A stretch of 64,000 nt of DNA from Luteimonas abyssi (GTDB lineage: Bacteria; Pseudomonadota; Gammaproteobacteria; Xanthomonadales; Xanthomonadaceae), in assembly GCF_001482195.1 (NCBI RefSeq), contig NZ_KQ759763.1:1337321-1401320 (forward strand). Reading direction: 5' to 3'. The position numbers and the translations under genes are program-made. A model generated the notes under the pieces. The model saw only the letters and a list, made by a program, of their open reading frames with translations. It had not been told where the DNA came from and did no database searches. Of this stretch, positions 12,486-22,338 are shown piece after piece. Positions within the stretch are counted from its first letter, which is position 1; each line of letters starts with the position of its first letter.

Positions 12486-14093
12486 TCACATGCGGAACAC
12501 GCCGAACCTGGCCGGCTCGATGGGGGCGTTGAGCGAGGCCGAAATGCCCAGGCCCAGCACCCGGCGGGTGTCGGCGGGGTCGATGATGCCGTCGTCCCAG
12601 AGGCGGGCGGTGGCGTACCACGGGCTGCCCTGGCGCTCGTACTGGTCGCGGATGGGCGACTTGAACGCGTCCTCGTCGTCGGCGCTCCATGCGCCGCCCT
12701 TGCCCTCGATGCCGTCGCGCTTCACCGTCGCCAGCACGCTGGCCGCCTGCTCGCCGCCCATCACGCTGATCCGCGCGTTGGGCCACATCCACAGGAAGCG
12801 CGCACCGTAGGCGCGGCCGCACATGGCGTAGTTGCCGGCACCGAAGCTGCCGCCGATGACCACGGTGAACTTCGGCACGCTGGAACAGGCCACCGCGGTG
12901 ACCATCTTCGCCCCGTCCTTGGCGATGCCGCCGTTCTCGTACTTGCGCCCGACCATGAAGCCGGTGATGTTCTGCAGGAACACCAGCGGGATCCCGCGCT
13001 GGTTGCACAGCTCGATGAAGTGCGCGCCCTTGAGCGCGCTCTCGCCGAACAGGATGCCGTTGTTGGCGACGATGCCCACCGGGTAGCCGTGGATGTGGGC
13101 GAAGCCGGTGACCAGGGTCTTGCCGTAGCGCGCCTTGAATTCCTGGAACTCGCTGCCGTCGACCACGCGCGCGATCACCTCGCGGATGTCGAACGGGCGC
13201 CGGGTGTCCTTGGGCACGATGCCGTAGAGCTCGTCGACGGGGTACCGCGGCGGCTGCGGTTCGCGCACCGCGACGGCGACCTGCTTGCGGCGGTTGAAGC
13301 TGCCGACGATGTCGCGCGCGATCTGCAGCGCGTGGCGGTCGTCCTCGGCGAAATGATCGGCCACGCCGGACACGCTGGTGTGCACGTCGGCGCCGCCGAG
13401 CGATTCGGCATCGACGACTTCGCCGGTGGCGGCCTTCACCAGCGGCGGGCCGCCGAGGAAGATCGTGCCCTGTTCCTTGACGATCACCGATTCGTCGCAC
13501 ATCGCCGGCACGTAGGCGCCGCCGGCGGTGCACGAGCCCATCACCACCGCGACCTGGGGAATGTTCTCGGCGCTCAGGCGGGCCTGGTTGTAGAAGATGC
13601 GGCCGAAGTGCTCGCGGTCCGGGAACACCTCGTCCTGCAGCGGCAGGAACGCGCCGCCCGAATCGACCAGGTACACGCAGGGCAGGCGGTTTTCGCGGGC
13701 GATCTCCTGCGCGCGCAGATGCTTCTTGACCGTCATCGGGAAGTAGGTGCCGCCCTTGACCGTGGCGTCGTTGGCGGCGATCACCACTTCCTGGCCCATG
13801 ACCCGGCCGATGCCGCAGATCATCCCCGCCGCGGGTGCGGCGCCGTCGTACATCTCCTCGGCCGCAAGCGGCGCGATCTCCAGAAACGGCGAGCCGGGAT
13901 CGAGCAGGGCGAGCACGCGCTCGCGCGGCGGCAGCTTGCCGCGCGCGGCATGCCGGGCCTGGGCCGCCTCGCCGCCGCCGGCCTCGGCGCGCTGCAGGCG
14001 CTGCGCGAGCTCGTCGGCGAGACCGCGGTGGTAATCGGCGTTCTCGCGGAACGCTTCGGAGCGGGCATCGATCTGGGTGGACAGGACCGGCAT
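12486..14093 (-). CDS. liuB: Methylcrotonyl-CoA carboxylase, carboxyltransferase (beta) subunit
   Basis: Carboxyltransferase partner of the biotin subunit, transferring CO2 from carboxybiotin to 3-methylcrotonyl-CoA. The 535-residue length is that of MCC beta, longer than most propionyl-CoA enzymes' core. Typical segments are the N-terminal [20 protein letters not shown], acyl-CoA pocket [34 protein letters not shown], and in the second half [37 protein letters not shown] and [14 protein letters not shown]. The C-terminus has [20 protein letters not shown], characteristic of this enzyme type. It is separated from liuC and liuD by the bactofilin pair but lies on the same strand. Function is well supported. 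Confidence 0.94.
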   Translation of the reverse strand: MPVLSTQIDARSEAFRENADYHRGLADELAQRLQRAEAGGGEAAQARHAARGKLPPRERVLALLDPGSPFLEIAPLAAEEMYDGAAPAAGMICGIGRVMGQEVVIAANDATVKGGTYFPMTVKKHLRAQEIARENRLPCVYLVDSGGAFLPLQDEVFPDREHFGRIFYNQARLSAENIPQVAVVMGSCTAGGAYVPAMCDESVIVKEQGTIFLGGPPLVKAATGEVVDAESLGGADVHTSVSGVADHFAEDDRHALQIARDIVGSFNRRKQVAVAVREPQPPRYPVDELYGIVPKDTRRPFDIREVIARVVDGSEFQEFKARYGKTLVTGFAHIHGYPVGIVANNGILFGESALKGAHFIELCNQRGIPLVFLQNITGFMVGRKYENGGIAKDGAKMVTAVACSSVPKFTVVIGGSFGAGNYAMCGRAYGARFLWMWPNARISVMGGEQAASVLATVKRDGIEGKGGAWSADDEDAFKSPIRDQYERQGSPWYATARLWDDGIIDPADTRRVLGLGISASLNAPIEPARFGVFRM

Positions 14094-14253
14094 GGGCACG
14101 ACTTCGAAGACGGGAAGCCGGCAAGGATAACCGCTGGCCGGCCGCGCTTCCGGATGGGCGGCCGGCGGCGACATGTCGGCGAGGGTCTGCGCGGACGGGA
14201 GGCTGTCCGGGTGTCGGCGCCAGGTGCGATCAGGCGCGGTATCGCGGTAAAGC

Positions 14254-14279
14254 GCGGGGCCCGCTGCTGCGGGCCCCGC
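14254..14279 (-). terminator. GC-rich stem-loop, possible terminator of the upstream lipoprotein gene
   Basis: Perfect 10-bp stem GCGGGGCCCG / CGGGCCCCGC with a CTGCTG loop. It lies 60 bases downstream of the minus-strand lipoprotein gene ending at 14341. The T tract after it is short (CTTTA), so it may be only a partial terminator. Confidence 0.45.
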
Positions 14280-14340
14280 GGCGACGGCATGGCGACGATG
14301 CTGCCGACGCGGCCGGCACGCGCCGCGTCGGCAGTCGCGA

Positions 14341-14730
14341 TCAGTGGTCGTCGGTCCGTGCGTCGTGTGCGGCCTCGTCGGCACGGTCGGCCGCGCGGTC
14401 CAGCGCGTTCGAGGTGGCGCGTGCGCCGGACGCGGCGGCTTCCGACGTGTCGGCCGCGACCTCGCGTGCGGCGGCGCTGGTGCGGTCGCCAGCGCGGGCC
14501 ATGGCTTCGCGACCATCGGCGGCGGCCTCGCGGCTGCGTGCGGCGGCGGCATCCGCACCGGACGAGATCGCCGCACCGGTCTCGTGGAGCGCCTCGGAGG
14601 CGGCGTCGCGGGCACGCTCGGCGGAGGCTTCGGCCTGCGCCGCATCGTTGCGGGCGGTGTCGGATTCCGGTTGGCAGGCAGACAGCGCCAGGGCGGCGGT
14701 GGCGGCGAGAACGATCAGCTTGGCTTGCAT
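14341..14730 (-). CDS. Ala-rich small lipoprotein
   Basis: A 129-residue predicted lipoprotein: signal [16 protein letters not shown] with a clean lipobox (LSAC), then a chain made almost entirely of Ala, Asp, Glu, Arg and Ser in a helical pattern (for example [20 protein letters not shown], and [18 protein letters not shown] at the end). The composition suggests one long amphipathic helix or coiled coil tethered to a membrane. No domain family is recognised. It is followed by a similar, shorter Ala-rich lipoprotein gene upstream at 15.1-15.4 kb; the two may be distant paralogues. Function is unknown. Confidence 0.75.
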   Translation of the reverse strand: MQAKLIVLAATAALALSACQPESDTARNDAAQAEASAERARDAASEALHETGAAISSGADAAAARSREAAADGREAMARAGDRTSAAAREVAADTSEAAASGARATSNALDRAADRADEAAHDARTDDH

Positions 14731-14982
14731 GGTGATGCTCCCGTAGGCCCGGAATGGGCGGTTGGCGGGCGCAGTTTTTGCCGCGAACGGTGAAGGGCGC
14801 GTTGACTTCGCGGCGCGCCATTCAGGTGGCGCGGGCAGCGCGGATACCGGCGGCGGATCCGCGCAACGAAACGAGATAACCGCCCGCACGTTCCGGACGC
14901 GGACCGCGACGCGGTGGCAGCGGCGATCCGGCGCGGTGTCCGGAAGCGGTTCCGATGCCACGCGATGAACCGCCGTGCGCGG

Positions 14983-15020
14983 AAAATAAAAAAGGACCGC
15001 CGTTTTCACGGCGGTCCTTT
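14983..15020 (-). terminator. Rho-independent terminator of the Ala-rich lipoprotein gene
   Basis: Stem AAAGGACCGCCG / CGGCGGTCCTTT with a six-base loop. On the minus strand it is followed by TTTTTTATTTT. It lies about 45 bases downstream of the gene ending at 15062. On the plus strand the T run is short, so termination is mainly for the minus strand. Confidence 0.88.
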
Positions 15021-15061
15021 CGATCGCTACAACGTGCGGGATCGAATCCCGCAGCGCCGAA

Positions 15062-15409
15062 TTACAGCTGCGGCTCTTCGTCGGCAGCCTGCTCGGCGTT
15101 GTCGGCAGCGTCCTCGGCCACGTCGGCAGCAGCCTCGGCAGCGTCGGCAGCGGCGTCGGCAGCGTCGTCGGTGGCAGCGGCGGTGGCGTCGGCAGCCGCG
15201 TCAGCGGCGGTGTCGGCGGCCAGAGCGGCGGTGTCGGCCGACTCCTGGGCCAGATCGCCCGCGGTGCCCGCGGTCGCGTCGGCCTGGGCCTGAGCCTCGG
15301 CAGCGGCGTCGGCGGCGTCAGCCGCGGCGTCCTGGGCGGAGTTCTGGTTCGAGCAAGCAGCCAGGGCGAAACCCATAGCCAGGGCCAGCAGAGCCTTGTT
15401 GATGGACAT
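15062..15409 (-). CDS. Ala/Asp-rich small lipoprotein
   Basis: A 115-residue predicted lipoprotein with signal NKALLALAMGFALAACS (lipobox LAAC), followed by a tract almost wholly of Ala and Asp/Glu. Runs such as DAAADAADAAAEAQAQADAT and DDAADAAADAAEAAADVAED have an apparent AAD/AAE periodicity. This predicts an extended acidic helix. It has its own promoter candidate (TTGACA-16-CATGAT on the minus strand) and terminator, so it is a single-gene unit. The GAGGAAA ribosome site precedes the ATG. The role is unknown; the composition resembles antifreeze-like or Lpp-like alanine-zipper proteins only superficially. Confidence 0.75.
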   Translation of the reverse strand: MSINKALLALAMGFALAACSNQNSAQDAAADAADAAAEAQAQADATAGTAGDLAQESADTAALAADTAADAAADATAAATDDAADAAADAAEAAADVAEDAADNAEQAADEEPQL

Positions 15410-15465
15410 GTTGATTTCCTCGTCGTGGTTTGAACAAAACGCGCCTGAATCGCGCGCCGGGCAAC

Positions 15466-15493
15466 ATCATGACAATCGGATGATGGGTGTCAA
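15466..15493 (-). promoter_or_regulatory. Sigma-70 promoter candidate for the Ala/Asp-rich lipoprotein
   Basis: On the minus strand a perfect TTGACA (plus-strand TGTCAA at 15488-15493), a 16-base spacer, then CATGAT (15466-15471). It is placed about 57 bases before the ATG at 15409. Confidence 0.55.
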
Positions 15494-15535
15494 GCGGGCG
15501 CTTGATTTTTTTCGTAAAGAGCCCGTTAACCGCAT

Positions 15536-16711
15536 TCACACGACCTCGACAGCGATCGCCGTGGCCTCTCCGCCGCCGATACACAGGGAAGCGATTCCAC
15601 GCTTGAGATTACGCGCTTTCAGGGCATGGATCAGGGTCACCACCAGGCGGGTGCCGGAGGCGCCGATCGGGTGCCCGAGCGCGCACGCGCCGCCGTTGAC
15701 ATTCAGCTTCTGGTGGGGGATTCCGAGGTCTTTCATGGGCGCCATCGCGACGCAGGCGAAGGCTTCGTTGACCTCGAACAGGTCCACATCCTCCACGCGC
15801 CAGCCGGCGCGCTCCAGCACGCTGCGGATCGCCGCCACCGGGGCGGTGGTGAACAATTCCGGCGCCTGGGCATGGCCGGCATGGGCCACGATCCGGGCCA
15901 GCGGCTGCAGGCCGCGGCGGGCGGCGTCGTCGGCGCCCATCAGCACCGTGGCCGCGGCGCCGTCGGAGATCTTCGACGACGAGGCGGCGGTCAGCCGGCC
16001 CTCCTTGCCGAATGCCGGGCGCAGGCCGGGAATGCGCGAGACGTCGATCTTGCCCGGCTCCTCGTCGGTCCCGACCACGGTGTCGCCCTTGCGGCCCTTG
16101 ACCGTCACCGGAACGATCTCGCCCTTGAACGCGCCGTCGGCGATCGCCTTCTGCGCGCGCTCGGCGCTTTCGGTCGAGAACGCATCGAGATCCTCGCGGC
16201 TGAGGTCGTAGCTCACGCAGGTCTGGTCGCCGAACACGCCCATCGCCTTGCCGTCGTACGGGTTGGTCAGGCCGTCCCAGGCCATGTGGTCGAGCATCTC
16301 GGCGTTGCCGTAACGGATGCCGGTGCGCGAGCCGTTGAGCACGTGCGGCGCATTGGTCATCGACTCCATGCCGCCGGCGACGACGACGGCGCTGGAGCCG
16401 GCCTTGATCAGATCGTGACCGAACATGATCGCCTTCATGCCCGAGCCGCAGACCTTGTTGATGGTGGTGCAGCCGGCGGCATCCGGGATACCGGCCGCGC
16501 GCGAGGCCTGACGCGCAGGCGCCTGGCCGAGGCCTGCCGGCAGCACGCAGCCCATGATGACTTCGTCGACCTGGTCGGCCGCGAGGCCGGCATGCTCGAG
16601 CGCACCCTGGATGGCGGTCGCGCCGAGGGTGGGCGTCGGCACGCCGGTGAACTGACCCAGGAAGGAACCGATGGCCGTGCGCTTGGCGCCGACGATGACG
16701 ACATCTTGCAT
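15536..16711 (-). CDS. Acetyl-CoA C-acetyltransferase (thiolase)
   Basis: A 391-residue thiolase II that condenses two acetyl-CoA or, in the degradative direction, cleaves acetoacetyl-CoA. The second would use acetoacetate from HMG-CoA lyase after CoA activation. Active-site features: nucleophile Cys88 in TTINKVCGSGMKA, the GGMESMTNAPHVL loop, the catalytic His in GGACALGHPIGASGTR, and the second Cys in LCIGGGEATAIAVE near the C-terminus. Length and signatures match the AtoB/PhaA group; the two cannot be separated here, and no pha genes are nearby. The long reading frame that continues upstream of ATG 16711 is antisense to the protease gene and not real. Confidence 0.93.
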   Translation of the reverse strand: MQDVVIVGAKRTAIGSFLGQFTGVPTPTLGATAIQGALEHAGLAADQVDEVIMGCVLPAGLGQAPARQASRAAGIPDAAGCTTINKVCGSGMKAIMFGHDLIKAGSSAVVVAGGMESMTNAPHVLNGSRTGIRYGNAEMLDHMAWDGLTNPYDGKAMGVFGDQTCVSYDLSREDLDAFSTESAERAQKAIADGAFKGEIVPVTVKGRKGDTVVGTDEEPGKIDVSRIPGLRPAFGKEGRLTAASSSKISDGAAATVLMGADDAARRGLQPLARIVAHAGHAQAPELFTTAPVAAIRSVLERAGWRVEDVDLFEVNEAFACVAMAPMKDLGIPHQKLNVNGGACALGHPIGASGTRLVVTLIHALKARNLKRGIASLCIGGGEATAIAVEVV

Positions 16712-16969
16712 AGGGGTAACTCCGATCTGGCCCCGGGGGGCAGGGTGTCCGGCCATTATCCGCGCCGGGCATGGGCACGGGCAAACCGACAGGGGTTCGG
16801 CCCATCGGCCTGCGGCACGGCCGCCGCCACGGACATGCAGACCGGAACGAGCGCCGGTGCCGCGTGCCGGGACGTGAACGCGCAGCAGCGGCGTCCGTGC
16901 TGGCGGCGGCGCCGCATGCCGGGTATAGATGGGCGACGCGATGGAGCGTGGCTTGATTGGGGAAAGGTG

Positions 16970-19834
16970 ATGTCGGGAACCGGAACGACGGCCGGGCGTG
17001 CCGTGCGCAGATCGCTGCTCGCCGTGTCGATCGCGACCCTGTTGGTCGCGTGCGGCGGTGGCGGCGGTGGGAACCGTGGCGAGACGCCGGCGCCGCCGCC
17101 CGAACCGCCACCGCCCCCGGCGCCGCCGCCGACCGTGGTCGAGCCGCCGGATCCCGCCTTCAGCCGCCACCTCGAACTGACCAATGCCTATCCGGCGCTG
17201 GACATGGGCCTGACCGGTGCGGGCGTGGTGGTCGGCGTGGTCGACAGCGGCGTCAACCGCGACCACCCGAGTCTGGTCGGGCGGGTCAACGACAACCTGG
17301 TCTATCTCGATCCGAACCGGAACGACCTGTCCGTCGACGACAAGGTCGGGCACGGCACGGCGGTGGCGCAGATCATCGCCGGCACGCCCTTCGGCGCCTG
17401 GCCCGGCGGTCTGGCGCAGGGGGCGGAAATCGTCTCGGCGCGCATCATCGGCGACACCCGGCCCGACGACGACGGCAGCGGCGACGGCAATGCCGTCGAC
17501 GGCGCGCTCGGGCTGGCGTCGGTCCATCGCGACCTGATCAATCGCGACGTGCGGATCATGAACAACTCCTGGGGTGGCTTGTACTGGGACGATGCGCGGG
17601 CGACCGCGCCGATCGCCGAGGAGTACCGGCCCTTCATCGTCCAGCACGGCGGCCTGGTGGTCTTCGCCGCGGGCAACCGCGAGCCGGGCGACGCCCTGGC
17701 GCTGACCGACATGGCCGGCCTGCCCAGCCAGCTCGGTCCGGACGGCACCACGCCCGCCGCGGATCTCGAGCGCGGCTGGCTGGCGGTGGTGGCGGTGGAC
17801 ACCGATCGGCCGAGCGAACTGGCGTCGTTTTCGCGCACCTGCGCCTACGCGATGCACTATTGCCTGGCCGCGCCGGGGACGGTGATCGTCACCGGCACCG
17901 ACGACGCGCCGGACCAGCCCGACTACTGGCAATGGAGCGGCACCTCGTTCGCGGCGCCTGCCGTCTCCGGCGCGGCCGCGCTGGTGTGGGAGGCGTTCCC
18001 GTACTTCGATGCCGACCTGGTCCGGCAGACCCTGCTCGGCACCGCCACCGACATCGGCGCGCCGGGTGTCGACGAGGTGTTCGGCTATGGCCTGCTCGAT
18101 GTCGGCAAGGCGATCCAGGGACCCGGCCGTTTCGACTGGGGCCGGGTCACGGTGCGGTTGGACAACGTCGAGTCGGTGTGGTCGAACGACATCGCCGGCG
18201 CGGGCGGCCTGACCAAGCGCGGCAACGGCCTGCTCGAACTCGCCGGCGACAACGCGTATCGCGGCAGCACCCGGGTGGAGGGCGGCACCCTGGCGGTGAC
18301 CGGCACGCTGCGGGCGTCGGACGTGATCGTCGCCCCGGCAGGCACGCTCGGGGGCGGGGGTCGCGTGGGCGGCGACGTGATCAACGACGGCACCCTCGCG
18401 CTCGATACCGGCGAAGGCTTCGCCGTCGGCGGCGACTACACCCAGGGCGCCAGCGGCCGGTTGTCGGTCACCGTCGGTCACGGCGCGCTCGAGGTCGCCG
18501 GCGATGCGCAACTGGCCGGTACCGCGCACGTCGCGGGCGTGCGCCAGGGATACCGGCACCGCGGACGCGAGGACATCCTGCGCGTCGACGGCAGCCTGAG
18601 CGGCCGCTTCGACCAGGTGACCTACGATGCCGCGCGGGTGTTCTTCGACGGCATCGTGCGCTACGGCGCGCAATCGGCCTGGCTCGACATCATTCGCCTC
18701 GACGTACTGAGCACCGCGACCGCGATGGGGGGCATGAGCCCGGCCTCGCTCGGCGCCGCGGCGCGGGTGGAGGACGCGTTCCGGCGCATCGACGACCAGC
18801 TCGACGGGCGCCCGGGCGCGGGCGCGGTGACCGATGGCTTCATCGGTGCGGCCGGCGCGTTCCAGGCCATCGGCGACGTCGCCACCGCGCGCGCCGCGCT
18901 GGCGAGCCTGTCGGGCGAAGCGCATGCGCTGGCGTCGAGCGCCGCGTTCGACACCGTCGACATCACCCGGCGCGCGCTGTCCACGCAGTTGACCGGCAGC
19001 CTGGACCGGCCGTCGATTGGCGGTGCCTGGCAGACGCGCCTCGGCGAGGGCGGCGAGGGCGGTTTCGCGAGCGGACGAACCGCGTTGCAGGGCTTCCTGA
19101 TCGGTCAGGACATGCGGCTGGCCAATGGCCTGGTGGCCGGTCTTGCGTTCGGCGAAACCCGGGCCGACAGCCGCCGCGACGACAGCGGCGATCGCGGTCG
19201 CGACCGGCAGGTGCAGGCCAGCCTGTACGCCGGCCAGACGTTCGGCGCCGCGCACGTGATCGGCCAGGTCGGCGTGGGCCGCTTCGACCGCGACCTGCGC
19301 CGCGACCTGTTCACCGGCGCTGGCTGGTCGGGCGTGCACAGCGCGTACTCCGGCGAGACCTTCAACGCCGCGGTCGAGGGCGGCTATCGCGTCGCCCTCG
19401 GTGCGGATGCGCAGCTGACGCCGTATCTGGGTGCGGAGTACACCCGGCTGGCGAGCGACGGCTTCGAGGAACTAGGTGCCGACGGATTCGGCCTGCGCGC
19501 GGATGCCTGGCGCTCGAGCCGCAGCCAGGCGATCGCGGGCGTGCGCGGCGCGTGGACCGGCGCCTGGGCCGCGCGTGCGTGGACGCTCGGCGGCTATGCC
19601 GAGTGGCAGCAGACGCTGTCGGCGGACGGGCTGGAGGTGGCGGCGCGGTTCGTCGGTGCCGACGCCTGGTCGCCGCTGGCCGGCTTCCAGCCCGAACGCT
19701 CGGGCGGCCTGTTCGGTCTCGGTCTGCAGACGCAGCTGGGCGGCAATGCCGCGGCTGGCTTCGGCTACGACCAGCGCTTCGGCCCGCGTGGCAGCGACCG
19801 CATGGTGTCGCTGCGTTACGTGCAGGGGTTCTGA
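16970..19834 (+). CDS. S8 (subtilisin-family) autotransporter serine protease, probable lipoprotein
   Basis: A 954-residue type V secreted protease. The signal peptide ends in LLVAC at about residue 25, a good lipobox, followed by Gly-rich and Pro-rich linkers. The S8 domain shows the catalytic triad Asp92 (VVGVVDSGVNRDHP), His128 (KVGHGTAVAQIIAG) and Ser326 (WSGTSFAAPAVSGAA). A passenger stretch with an autotransporter beta-strand repeat (KRGNGLLELAGDNAYRGSTR, then VEGGTLAVTGTL) follows. The last 270 residues form the outer-membrane beta-barrel, ending in Phe (VSLRYVQGF). Architecture resembles NalP/SphB1-type lipidated proteases that process other surface proteins. The start follows GGGGAAAGG. 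It is divergent from the thiolase gene across 258 bases. Confidence 0.93.
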   Translation: MSGTGTTAGRAVRRSLLAVSIATLLVACGGGGGGNRGETPAPPPEPPPPPAPPPTVVEPPDPAFSRHLELTNAYPALDMGLTGAGVVVGVVDSGVNRDHPSLVGRVNDNLVYLDPNRNDLSVDDKVGHGTAVAQIIAGTPFGAWPGGLAQGAEIVSARIIGDTRPDDDGSGDGNAVDGALGLASVHRDLINRDVRIMNNSWGGLYWDDARATAPIAEEYRPFIVQHGGLVVFAAGNREPGDALALTDMAGLPSQLGPDGTTPAADLERGWLAVVAVDTDRPSELASFSRTCAYAMHYCLAAPGTVIVTGTDDAPDQPDYWQWSGTSFAAPAVSGAAALVWEAFPYFDADLVRQTLLGTATDIGAPGVDEVFGYGLLDVGKAIQGPGRFDWGRVTVRLDNVESVWSNDIAGAGGLTKRGNGLLELAGDNAYRGSTRVEGGTLAVTGTLRASDVIVAPAGTLGGGGRVGGDVINDGTLALDTGEGFAVGGDYTQGASGRLSVTVGHGALEVAGDAQLAGTAHVAGVRQGYRHRGREDILRVDGSLSGRFDQVTYDAARVFFDGIVRYGAQSAWLDIIRLDVLSTATAMGGMSPASLGAAARVEDAFRRIDDQLDGRPGAGAVTDGFIGAAGAFQAIGDVATARAALASLSGEAHALASSAAFDTVDITRRALSTQLTGSLDRPSIGGAWQTRLGEGGEGGFASGRTALQGFLIGQDMRLANGLVAGLAFGETRADSRRDDSGDRGRDRQVQASLYAGQTFGAAHVIGQVGVGRFDRDLRRDLFTGAGWSGVHSAYSGETFNAAVEGGYRVALGADAQLTPYLGAEYTRLASDGFEELGADGFGLRADAWRSSRSQAIAGVRGAWTGAWAARAWTLGGYAEWQQTLSADGLEVAARFVGADAWSPLAGFQPERSGGLFGLGLQTQLGGNAAAGFGYDQRFGPRGSDRMVSLRYVQGF

Positions 19835-19844
19835 CGCGGGGGAG

Positions 19845-20167
19845 CGCCCTCATCCGGCGCTGCGCGCCACCTTCTCCCGCAGGCGGGAGAAGGGAAGGGC
19901 GGAGGCGGCGCGGCTATGGCTCTTCTCGCGCGAGCGCGACGAGAGAGGAGGGACACAGGTGGTGTTGCCGTGACCCTTCTCCCGCTTGCGGGAGAAGGGA
20001 AGAACGTACGCGGCGCTGCTGTGGCTCTTCTCTTCGGGAGGAAGGAGGGGCGACGGCGGCGCTGCCTTCTCGCGTAAGCGCGACGAAAAGGGATGGGTGC
20101 AGGCGGTGTTGCCGTGACCCTTCTCCCGCTTGCGGGAGAAGGTGCCCCGAAGGGGCGGATGAGGGCA
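19845..20167. repeat. Cluster of CCTTCTCCCGC-type palindromic repeats
   Basis: The whole 339-base gap between the protease and liuA is repeats; I see no gene. Copy 1 (about 19848-19897) has CCCTCATCCGGCGCTGCGCG and CCACCTTCTCCCGCAGGCGG, then GAGAAGGG. Copies 2 (about 19971-20001) and 3 (about 20111-20165) share GTTGCCGTGACCCTTCTCCC and GCTTGCGGGAGAAGG. The segments preceding copies 2 and 3 are also alike, so a unit of about 143 bases has been duplicated. The palindromes could end transcripts of both convergent genes. Confidence 0.75.
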
Positions 20168-20173
20168 CGTCGG

Positions 20174-21331
20174 TCAGGCGCGGCCTTCGTACAGTTCCCG
20201 GCCGATCAGCATGCGGCGGATCTCGTTGGTGCCGGCGCCGATCTCGTAGAGCTTGGCGTCGCGCAGGATGCGCCCGGTCGGGTACTCGTTGATGTAGCCG
20301 TTGCCGCCCAGCGTCTGGATGGCCTCCAGCGCCACGCGCACCGCGGACTCCGAGGCGTGCAGCAGGCAGCTGGCCGCATCCACGCGCGAGTCGTGGCCGC
20401 CGTCGTAGTCGCGCGCCACCTGGTAGGCGAACGCGCGGCTGGACTGCAGCGCGGTGTACATGTCGGCGATCTTCGCCTGCATGATCCCGAACGTGCCGAT
20501 GGCGGCATCGAACTGCTTGCGCTCGCGCACGTAGGGCAGGGCGATATCGAGTGCGGCCTGCATCAGGCCCAGCGGACCGCCGGTCAGCACCAGGCGCTCG
20601 GTATTGAGGCCGCGCATCAGCACGCGCACGCCCTGGTGCACTTCGCCCAGCACGTTCGCCTGCGGGATCTCGCAGTCCTCGAACACCAGTTCGCAGGTGT
20701 TGGAGCCGCGCATGCCCAGCTTGTCCAGCTTCTGTGCGGTGCGGAAGCCGGGCATGCCCTTCTCGACCAGGAACGCGGTCATGCAGCGGCTGCCCGCGTC
20801 CTTGCCGGCGGTGCGCATGTAGACGATCAGCACGTCGGCCTCGGGGCCGTTGGTGATCCACATCTTGTTGCCGTTGGCGACCCAGACATCGCCCCGCAGC
20901 TCGGCCCGGCAGCTCATCGAGCCGACCACGTCGGAGCCCGCACCCGGCTCGCTCATCGCCAGTGCGCCTTTCCACTCGCCGCTGCACAGCTTCGGCAGGT
21001 AGGTCTCGCGCTGCGCGGCGGTGCCGTTGGCGTAGAGGTTGGACACGCACAGGTTGGAGTGCGCGCCGTAGGACAGGCCCACCGAACCGGACGCGCGCGA
21101 GATCTCCTCCATCGCCACCATGTGAGCCAGGTAGCCCATCTCGCTGCCGCCGTACTCGCCCGGCACGGTCATGCCCAGCAGACCCAGCTCGCCGAGCTTG
21201 GGCCACAGGTCCTGCGGGAAGACGTTGTCGTGGTCGATCGCGTCCGCACGCGGCGCGATCTCGGCTTCGGCGAACCGCCGCACGGCATCGCGAAGCGCGT
21301 CGAGGTCTTCGCCCAGGGGAAAGGTGCGCAT
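20174..21331 (-). CDS. liuA: Isovaleryl-CoA dehydrogenase
   Basis: FAD-dependent acyl-CoA dehydrogenase converting isovaleryl-CoA to 3-methylcrotonyl-CoA in leucine breakdown. The 386-residue product has the acyl-CoA dehydrogenase signatures [16 protein letters not shown] and [20 protein letters not shown]. The feature that marks isovaleryl-CoA enzymes is visible: the catalytic Glu sits in the helix [15 protein letters not shown] (Glu245), while the usual catalytic position near the C-terminus is replaced in [19 protein letters not shown] 21331 is used because the family starts close to [20 protein letters not shown]. The other liu genes follow on the same strand after about 4 kb. Confidence 0.95.
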   Translation of the reverse strand: MRTFPLGEDLDALRDAVRRFAEAEIAPRADAIDHDNVFPQDLWPKLGELGLLGMTVPGEYGGSEMGYLAHMVAMEEISRASGSVGLSYGAHSNLCVSNLYANGTAAQRETYLPKLCSGEWKGALAMSEPGAGSDVVGSMSCRAELRGDVWVANGNKMWITNGPEADVLIVYMRTAGKDAGSRCMTAFLVEKGMPGFRTAQKLDKLGMRGSNTCELVFEDCEIPQANVLGEVHQGVRVLMRGLNTERLVLTGGPLGLMQAALDIALPYVRERKQFDAAIGTFGIMQAKIADMYTALQSSRAFAYQVARDYDGGHDSRVDAASCLLHASESAVRVALEAIQTLGGNGYINEYPTGRILRDAKLYEIGAGTNEIRRMLIGRELYEGRA

Positions 21332-21460
21332 ACGGCAGGGTCCGCGTCTGGAAACCCCGCATTGTAGAGCAGCGGCCGCCGGCATCCGTCATGCCGGCAC
21401 GGCCGGCCCGATGGGGACGGGACGACCGCGGCCGAGACAGCCGAGCAGCCGACCGGTGGC

Positions 21461-22177
21461 TCAGTGCGCCGCGAAGTGGACCAGCGGGCGGTCGTTGAGC
21501 GGCTGCACCTTGCGGTTGTTGTGGCTGTAGCGCGCGTTGAAGCCGGCGATCTGGTCGGCCGACAGCGTCACCGGCGTGTCGAGCACATACCACTCGACGT
21601 TCTCGGTCAGCGGCGGCGTGGTCAGCGAGCCGAGGTAATGGTGGTAGCTCTTGTCGCGCGGCAGCATGATCGCGATGTCCTCGCGTTCGATCTCGCCCTC
21701 GCTGGCATCGCCGAGCGCATCGAGCACCTCGCCGGCGAGCGCGTTCGCCTCGCCCTCGACGTACATCACGCCGACCACCGCCAGACGTCCGTCCTGGGCC
21801 TTGAACACGAAATGGCCTTCGAGCGGGAACGATTCGCCGTCGATGGTGTGCTCGCTGGCGGCGTGGAAATGGAACTGCATCAGCTCGAAATGGCGGCCGC
21901 GGATCAGGGCGTCGGGCCCGTGCGCCTCCACTTCGACCGCATGGCCGTTGTCGACGATGCGCAGCGTGGCGACGGTGTCGCGCAGCTCGATCGACTGCAC
22001 TTCCTGGAGGTCGCCGTCGATGGCGACGCCACGCTGGATGTCGATCGGCGATTGCGCCAGTGCGGCCGGATACTGCCATTGCTCCTGGCGGTCGTAGTCG
22101 TACTGTTGCGCGGCGGCGGTGGTGATGGCGCCGAGCAGGGCGAGACCGAGCAGGGCGCGCTGGAACGTGCGGGACAT
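21461..22177 (-). CDS. Alpha-class carbonic anhydrase, periplasmic
   Basis: Catalyses CO2/bicarbonate interconversion in the periplasm. The 238-residue precursor has a signal peptide ending near residue 23 (LGAITTAAA) and the alpha-class core: SPIDIQ at residues 43-48, and the three zinc ligands His103 and His105 in QFHFHAASEHT and His122 in LEGHFVF. Further family landmarks are HHYLGSLTTPPLTENVEWYV and FNARYSHNNRKVQPLNDR near the C-terminus. All metal ligands and the Thr gate region (TTPP) are present, so it should be active. It stands alone between liuA and the leucine dehydrogenase gene; I see no shared operon signal. Confidence 0.94.
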   Translation of the reverse strand: MSRTFQRALLGLALLGAITTAAAQQYDYDRQEQWQYPAALAQSPIDIQRGVAIDGDLQEVQSIELRDTVATLRIVDNGHAVEVEAHGPDALIRGRHFELMQFHFHAASEHTIDGESFPLEGHFVFKAQDGRLAVVGVMYVEGEANALAGEVLDALGDASEGEIEREDIAIMLPRDKSYHHYLGSLTTPPLTENVEWYVLDTPVTLSADQIAGFNARYSHNNRKVQPLNDRPLVHFAAH

Positions 22178-22338
22178 GGAAACTCCGAGGTGAAGGGGTA
22201 GGAGCGCCCGGGACCGGGCCCGGCTACGCTACGCCCGTCCACACGGGCCCGCCATGCCCATTCTGGCGGTTTCCTTCGCCGCAACGCAGGACGCCACCCG
22301 AAGGTGGCGTCCCTGGCGACACGGTGTGGGCAGCGCGG

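Noticed and set aside
15026..15062. T-arm-like hairpin GCGGG-ATCGAAT-CCCGC resembling the 3' half of a tRNA
   Set aside because: No D-arm, anticodon arm or acceptor stem can be built upstream and no CCA end is present; the Rho-independent terminator of the lipoprotein gene occupies the place of the other arms. It is probably part of the 3' untranslated hairpin.
15626..20292. Very long open frames on the opposite strand or other frames of the protease and thiolase (over 1000 codons)
   Set aside because: These are shadows typical of GC-rich DNA; they have Arg/Ala/Gly-dominated sequence, no domains, and overlap genes with clear motifs. The same applies to the long antisense frames across gyrA and liuD.
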